Assembly: GCF_900143095.1 (NCBI RefSeq)
Contig: NZ_FRDA01000010.1
Location: forward strand, 62,001 to 126,000
Length of the DNA: 64,000 nt
Direction: 5' to 3'
Source: Pseudomonas asturiensis
GTDB lineage: Bacteria > Pseudomonadota > Gammaproteobacteria > Pseudomonadales > Pseudomonadaceae
Shown: piece by piece, positions 60,716 to 64,000 of the stretch
Layout of the letters: every line of letters begins with the position of its first letter
Position numbering within the stretch: position 1 is the stretch's first letter
Program-made: the position numbers and the translations under genes
Notes under the pieces: generated by a model
Told to the model about the DNA's origin: nothing
The model's database searches: none
Seen by the model: the letters and a program-made list of their open reading frames with translations, nothing else

Positions 60716-63290
60716 TTCTCTACCGGTGCCAGTGTCCCTGAACGAGTACCTGGCGCATTTACCGATGAGCGACGAGCAGCGGGCAGAACTTGCCAGCTGC
60801 AAATCCTTCGCCGAGTTGCATGAACGCCTTTCGGCGCAGCCGGTCAACGACACCGCCGAGGCCGCTCAGGCTTCGGTGGGTCGTCGCCTGACGCTGTCCA
60901 CAGCCGACGAACTGCAGGACGCCGAGATGCTCGGCGTGGATGCCAGTGGTCGGTTGTGCCTGAAGGCCACGCCTCCTATCCGTCGTACCAAGGTCGTTCC
61001 AGAGCCGTGGCGCACCAATATTCTGGTGCGTGGCTGGCGTCGCCTGACCGGCAAGACCAATCCGCCCAAGCCTGACCACAGTGACTTGCCGCGTGACTTG
61101 CCCAAGTCCCGCTGGCGCACGGTCGGTTCGATTCGTCGTTATATCCTGCTGATTCTCATGCTGGGTCAGACGATCGTTGCCGGTTGGTACATGAAAGGCA
61201 TTCTGCCGTATCAAGGCTGGTCGCTGGTTTCGCTGGACGAAATCACTCGCCAGACGTTCGTGCAGACGGCTTTGCAGGTCATGCCGTACGCGCTGCAGAC
61301 CAGCATCCTGTTGCTGTTCGGGATTCTGTTCTGCTGGGTCTCGGCCGGTTTCTGGACGGCGCTGATGGGCTTCCTGGAACTGCTCACCGGTCGCGACAAG
61401 TACCGCATTTCCGGTGCCAGCGCAGGTAACGAGCCGATTGAAGTCGGCGCGCGTACTGCGCTGGTCATGCCGATCTGCAACGAAGACGTGCCACGGGTGT
61501 TTGCCGGTCTGCGTGCGACATTCGAATCGGTAGCGGCCACGGGTGACCTGGATCGCTTCGACTTCTTCGTGCTCAGCGACACCAATGACACCGACATCGC
61601 CGTTGCCGAGCAGCAAGCCTGGCTGGACGTGTGCCGCGAGACCGGTGGTTTCGGCAAGATCTTCTACCGCCGTCGCCGTCGTCGCGTGAAACGCAAGAGC
61701 GGCAACCTCGACGACTTCTGCCGTCGCTGGGGTGGCGATTACCGCTACATGGTCGTGCTCGATGCCGACAGTGTGATGAGCGGTGAATGCCTGACCAGTC
61801 TGGTTCGTTTGATGGAAGCCACGCCAGACGCCGGTATCATCCAGACCGCACCGCGTGCCTCGGGTATGGACACGCTGTATGCCCGCATGCAGCAGTTCGC
61901 CACACGGGTCTACGGTCCGCTGTTTACGGCCGGTCTGCACTTCTGGCAGCTGGGTGAATCCCACTACTGGGGTCACAATGCGATCATTCGCATGAAGCCG
62001 TTCATCGAGCACTGCGCGCTGGCGCCGTTGCCGGGTAAAGGCGCGTTTGCCGGTGCGATCCTGTCTCACGACTTCGTTGAAGCTGCGCTGATGCGCCGTG
62101 CCGGCTGGGGTGTGTGGATTGCCTATGACCTGCCAGGCAGTTACGAAGAGTTGCCGCCCAACCTGCTGGACGAACTCAAGCGTGACCGCCGCTGGTGCCA
62201 CGGCAACCTGATGAACTTCAGGCTGTTCCTGGTCAAGGGCATGCACCCGGTTCACCGTGCGGTGTTCCTGACGGGCGTGATGTCCTACCTGTCGGCCCCG
62301 TTGTGGTTCTTCTTCCTGGTGCTGTCCACTGCCTTGCTGGCCGTCAACACGCTGATGGAGCCGACCTACTTCCTGGAACCGCGTCAGTTGTATCCGCTGT
62401 GGCCACAATGGCACCCGGAAAAAGCCGTCGCGCTGTTCTCGACCACCATTGTCCTGTTGTTCCTGCCTAAACTGCTCAGCGTCATTCTGATCTGGGCCAA
62501 GGGCGCGAAGGGCTATGGTGGCAAGTTCAAGGTCACCGTCTCGATGTTGCTGGAAATGCTGTTCTCGGTGCTGCTGGCCCCGGTTCGCATGCTGTTCCAC
62601 ACCCGCTTCGTACTGGCCGCTTTCCTGGGCTGGGCAGCGACCTGGAACTCGCCGCAGCGCGACGATGACTCCACGCCATGGATCGAAGCAGTCAAACGTC
62701 ACGGTCCGCAGACATTGCTCGGCGCTTGCTGGGCCGGTCTGGTCTTCTGGTTGAACCCCAGCTTCCTGTGGTGGCTGGCGCCGATTGTGGTGTCGCTGAT
62801 GCTGTCGATTCCGGTGTCGGTGATTTCCAGCCGTACCGGTCTGGGGCTCAAGGCGCGTGACGAGAAGTTCTTCCTGATCCCGGAAGAGTTCGAGCCGCCG
62901 CAGGAACTGATCTCTACCGATCAGTACACCCACGAGAACCGCTGGCACGCGCTGAAACAAGGCTTTATTCGTGCCGTGGTGGACCCGCAGCAGAATGCGC
63001 TGGCATGTGCGCTGGCGACGTCTCGTCACAAGCAGGCCAGGCCGATCGAAGTGGTCCGTATGGAACGCGTCGAGCATGCACTGAAGGTGGGGCCGGACAA
63101 GCTTGGCAATCACGAGCGCCTGATGCTGCTGAGCGATCCGGTTGCCTTGGGTCGTCTGCACGAGCTGGTCTGGAGCGACGGTCACGAACAGTGGCTGGCT
63201 GCCTGGAGAGCGTCCATCGAAGCCGATCCTCATGCGCCGTTGCTGCCTTTGCAGCCACTCAAGCCTGAGTCGGAACCGGTTCTGGCGTAA
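60708..63290 (+). CDS. opgH: OpgH (MdoH/HrpM), glucan beta-1,2 glycosyltransferase
   Basis: Inner-membrane UDP-glucose-dependent glycosyltransferase (GT2) that polymerises the glucan backbone, 860 aa. Family motifs: PICNEDVPRVFAGLRA, FFVLSDTNDTD, the DAD metal site (Asp352 and Asp354 in VVLDADSVMSGE), and the acceptor region LKRDRRWCHGNLMN (Q/RxxRW type). About eight membrane helices flank the catalytic domain. It is the hrpM gene of P. syringae in the literature. Overlaps opgG by 8 bases. Confidence 0.97.
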   Translation: MSNSLPVPVSLNEYLAHLPMSDEQRAELASCKSFAELHERLSAQPVNDTAEAAQASVGRRLTLSTADELQDAEMLGVDASGRLCLKATPPIRRTKVVPEPWRTNILVRGWRRLTGKTNPPKPDHSDLPRDLPKSRWRTVGSIRRYILLILMLGQTIVAGWYMKGILPYQGWSLVSLDEITRQTFVQTALQVMPYALQTSILLLFGILFCWVSAGFWTALMGFLELLTGRDKYRISGASAGNEPIEVGARTALVMPICNEDVPRVFAGLRATFESVAATGDLDRFDFFVLSDTNDTDIAVAEQQAWLDVCRETGGFGKIFYRRRRRRVKRKSGNLDDFCRRWGGDYRYMVVLDADSVMSGECLTSLVRLMEATPDAGIIQTAPRASGMDTLYARMQQFATRVYGPLFTAGLHFWQLGESHYWGHNAIIRMKPFIEHCALAPLPGKGAFAGAILSHDFVEAALMRRAGWGVWIAYDLPGSYEELPPNLLDELKRDRRWCHGNLMNFRLFLVKGMHPVHRAVFLTGVMSYLSAPLWFFFLVLSTALLAVNTLMEPTYFLEPRQLYPLWPQWHPEKAVALFSTTIVLLFLPKLLSVILIWAKGAKGYGGKFKVTVSMLLEMLFSVLLAPVRMLFHTRFVLAAFLGWAATWNSPQRDDDSTPWIEAVKRHGPQTLLGACWAGLVFWLNPSFLWWLAPIVVSLMLSIPVSVISSRTGLGLKARDEKFFLIPEEFEPPQELISTDQYTHENRWHALKQGFIRAVVDPQQNALACALATSRHKQARPIEVVRMERVEHALKVGPDKLGNHERLMLLSDPVALGRLHELVWSDGHEQWLAAWRASIEADPHAPLLPLQPLKPESEPVLA

Positions 63291-63303
63291 GCCACCCGGT
63301 TCG

Positions 63304-63341
63304 AAAAAGCCCCTGAAGCGCCGCTTCAGGGGCTTTTTTTT
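63304..63341 (+). terminator. Intrinsic terminator after opgH
   Basis: GCCCCTGAAGC (63309-63319) pairs with GCTTCAGGGGC (63323-63333), followed by eight Ts, 14 bases past the opgH stop. A textbook Rho-independent terminator. Confidence 0.95.
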
Positions 63342-63374
63342 AGGCGCTGATCCAGGCTCACCCGCTGAGCGACT

Positions 63375-63671
63375 GCCTTCGCGGACAAGTCCGCTCCCAC
63401 GGGTTGAAAACCCATCTCAGCCAGTGGGAGCGGACTTGTCCGCGAAGGGGCCGGTATATTCAGTCGAAGGGTTGCGGCTGGAAGTGAGTCTTCGTGAGCA
63501 AGCTCACTCCCACAGGTTGAAAACCGATTTCAGTCTGTGGGAGCGGACTTGTCCGCGAAGGGGCCGGTGTATTCGGCCGAGGTGTTGCGGCTGGAAGTCA
63601 GCCTTCGTGGACAAGTCCACTCCTACAAATCAAAACCGGTTTCAGCCAGTGGGAGCTTGCTTACGAAGAGG
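63375..63671. repeat. REP array (alternating palindromes) after opgH
   Basis: Five to six REP palindromes such as GTGGGAGCGGACTTGTCCGC alternate with GTGAGCAAGCTCACTCCCAC, linked by TTGAAAACCGGTTTCAGCC-like spacers. It is the same composite unit as the array at 54041-54300. No gene lies here; several open frames through it are artefacts. Confidence 0.9.
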
Positions 63672-63716
63672 CTTGTGCTGACGCCACAGACCGTCTCGCT
63701 CATCGTCCCCGAGTGA

Positions 63717-64000
63717 TCACCCCACCCGAAATTTCCCCACCAACGCCTTCAGGTGCGAACCCAGACGCGCCAGCTCGACGCTCGACGCGGCGGTTTCGTC
63801 GCTGGCGGACGCGGTTTGCTCGGAGATGTCGCGCACGTTGATGACGTTGGCGTTGATCTGCTCGGCAACGGTGCTCTGCTCTTCACTGGCGGTCGCGATC
63901 TGTTCGTTCATCTGTTGAATGGTCGCCACGGTGCGGGTGATCTGTTCCAGCGCGCTGCCTGCCCTGCGGCTCAGGTCGACACTGCTGTCCGTCAGGCTGC
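63717..64000 (-). CDS. Methyl-accepting chemotaxis protein, C-terminal end (partial)
   Basis: The last 94 codons of a chemoreceptor whose start lies beyond the right edge. RRAGSALEQITRTVATIQQM, NEQIATASEEQSTVAEQINANV and ISEQTASASDETAASSVELA form the MCP signalling helix and the C-terminal methylation-helix sequence; the protein ends LVGKFRVG. No CheR-tethering pentapeptide is present. The ligand domain is not visible. Confidence 0.95.
   Translation of the reverse strand, partial: SLTDSSVDLSRRAGSALEQITRTVATIQQMNEQIATASEEQSTVAEQINANVINVRDISEQTASASDETAASSVELARLGSHLKALVGKFRVG

Noticed and set aside
58553..60853. A 766-codon minus-strand open frame opposite opgG
   Set aside because: Shadow of opgG; no recognisable domains, and it crosses the opgG-opgH junction and the intergenic region.
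60759..63233. An 824-codon minus-strand open frame opposite opgH
   Set aside because: Shadow frame rich in Gln/His/Arg; opgH on the plus strand explains the coding signal.
63375..63671. Repeats after opgH considered as a CRISPR array
   Set aside because: The units are alternating palindromes with conserved linkers, no unique spacers and no cas genes; they match REP/BIME elements.

Overview
The window looks like a chromosomal segment of a Pseudomonas, most likely of the P. syringae group. This is inferred from the opgGH (hrpM-type) pair, the Pseudomonas-style hut locus, CadR/CadA, gabDT, and the 'GTGGGAGCGAGCTTGCTCGCGAA'-type REP palindromes. It is gene-dense, high-GC ordinary chromosome with one small scarred island next to a tRNA gene. 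No CRISPR array, rRNA or complete insertion sequence was seen.

Layout. (1) 1-10.3 kb, minus strand: a dedicated tonB-exbB-exbD set, a TonB-dependent outer-membrane receptor, then yejA-yejB-yejE-yejF, a peptide (microcin C-type) ABC importer. Together they could carry one peptide-like ligand across both membranes. (2) 10.3-14.2 kb: a long gene-poor gap, a small acidic protein, a GYF_2 membrane protein, a NifS/IscS-like cysteine desulfurase and a divergent Lrp/AsnC regulator. (3) 14.8-19.7 kb: a deoxyribose catabolic cluster (deoK, deoP, deoX, a DeoR-type regulator, deoC) with two palindromic operator candidates. (4) 19.8-20.6 kb: an IS66 tnpB fragment abutting a truncated tyrosine integrase with an in-frame stop, next to tRNA-Arg(CCG). 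(5) 20.9-29.1 kb: gabD-gabT, an HDOD protein with a degenerate receiver domain, a small SpoT-like HD protein, and the divergent cadR/cadA metal-efflux pair with a MerR-type promoter.

(6) 29.2-46.9 kb: the histidine utilisation (hut) locus. A nine-gene minus-strand run, hutU-hutX-hutW-hutV-hutH paralogue-hutH-hutT-hutI-hutG, covers uptake, histidine to urocanate, imidazolonepropionate, formiminoglutamate and the last deformylation. hutD-hutC and the divergent hutF lie 4 kb away, separated by nhaA and an ECF sigma/anti-sigma pair with a secreted DUF3455-like protein. The hutH paralogue has lost the Ala-Ser-Gly triad that forms the catalytic MIO cofactor, so it is unlikely to be an ammonia-lyase. 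HutC-type dyads lie upstream of hutU and hutF.

(7) 47-64 kb: lipocalin, a small lipoprotein, a DUF924 protein, fbp, a DUF3999/DUF2339 membrane pair, glgP, pip, dtd, opgG-opgH (periplasmic glucans, with an unusual Ala/Lys/Asp-rich tail region in OpgG), and the C-terminal end of a chemotaxis receptor. Two related REP arrays flank the glgP-opgH block.

Family assignments rest on recognition of motifs and overall sequence; no database search was run.
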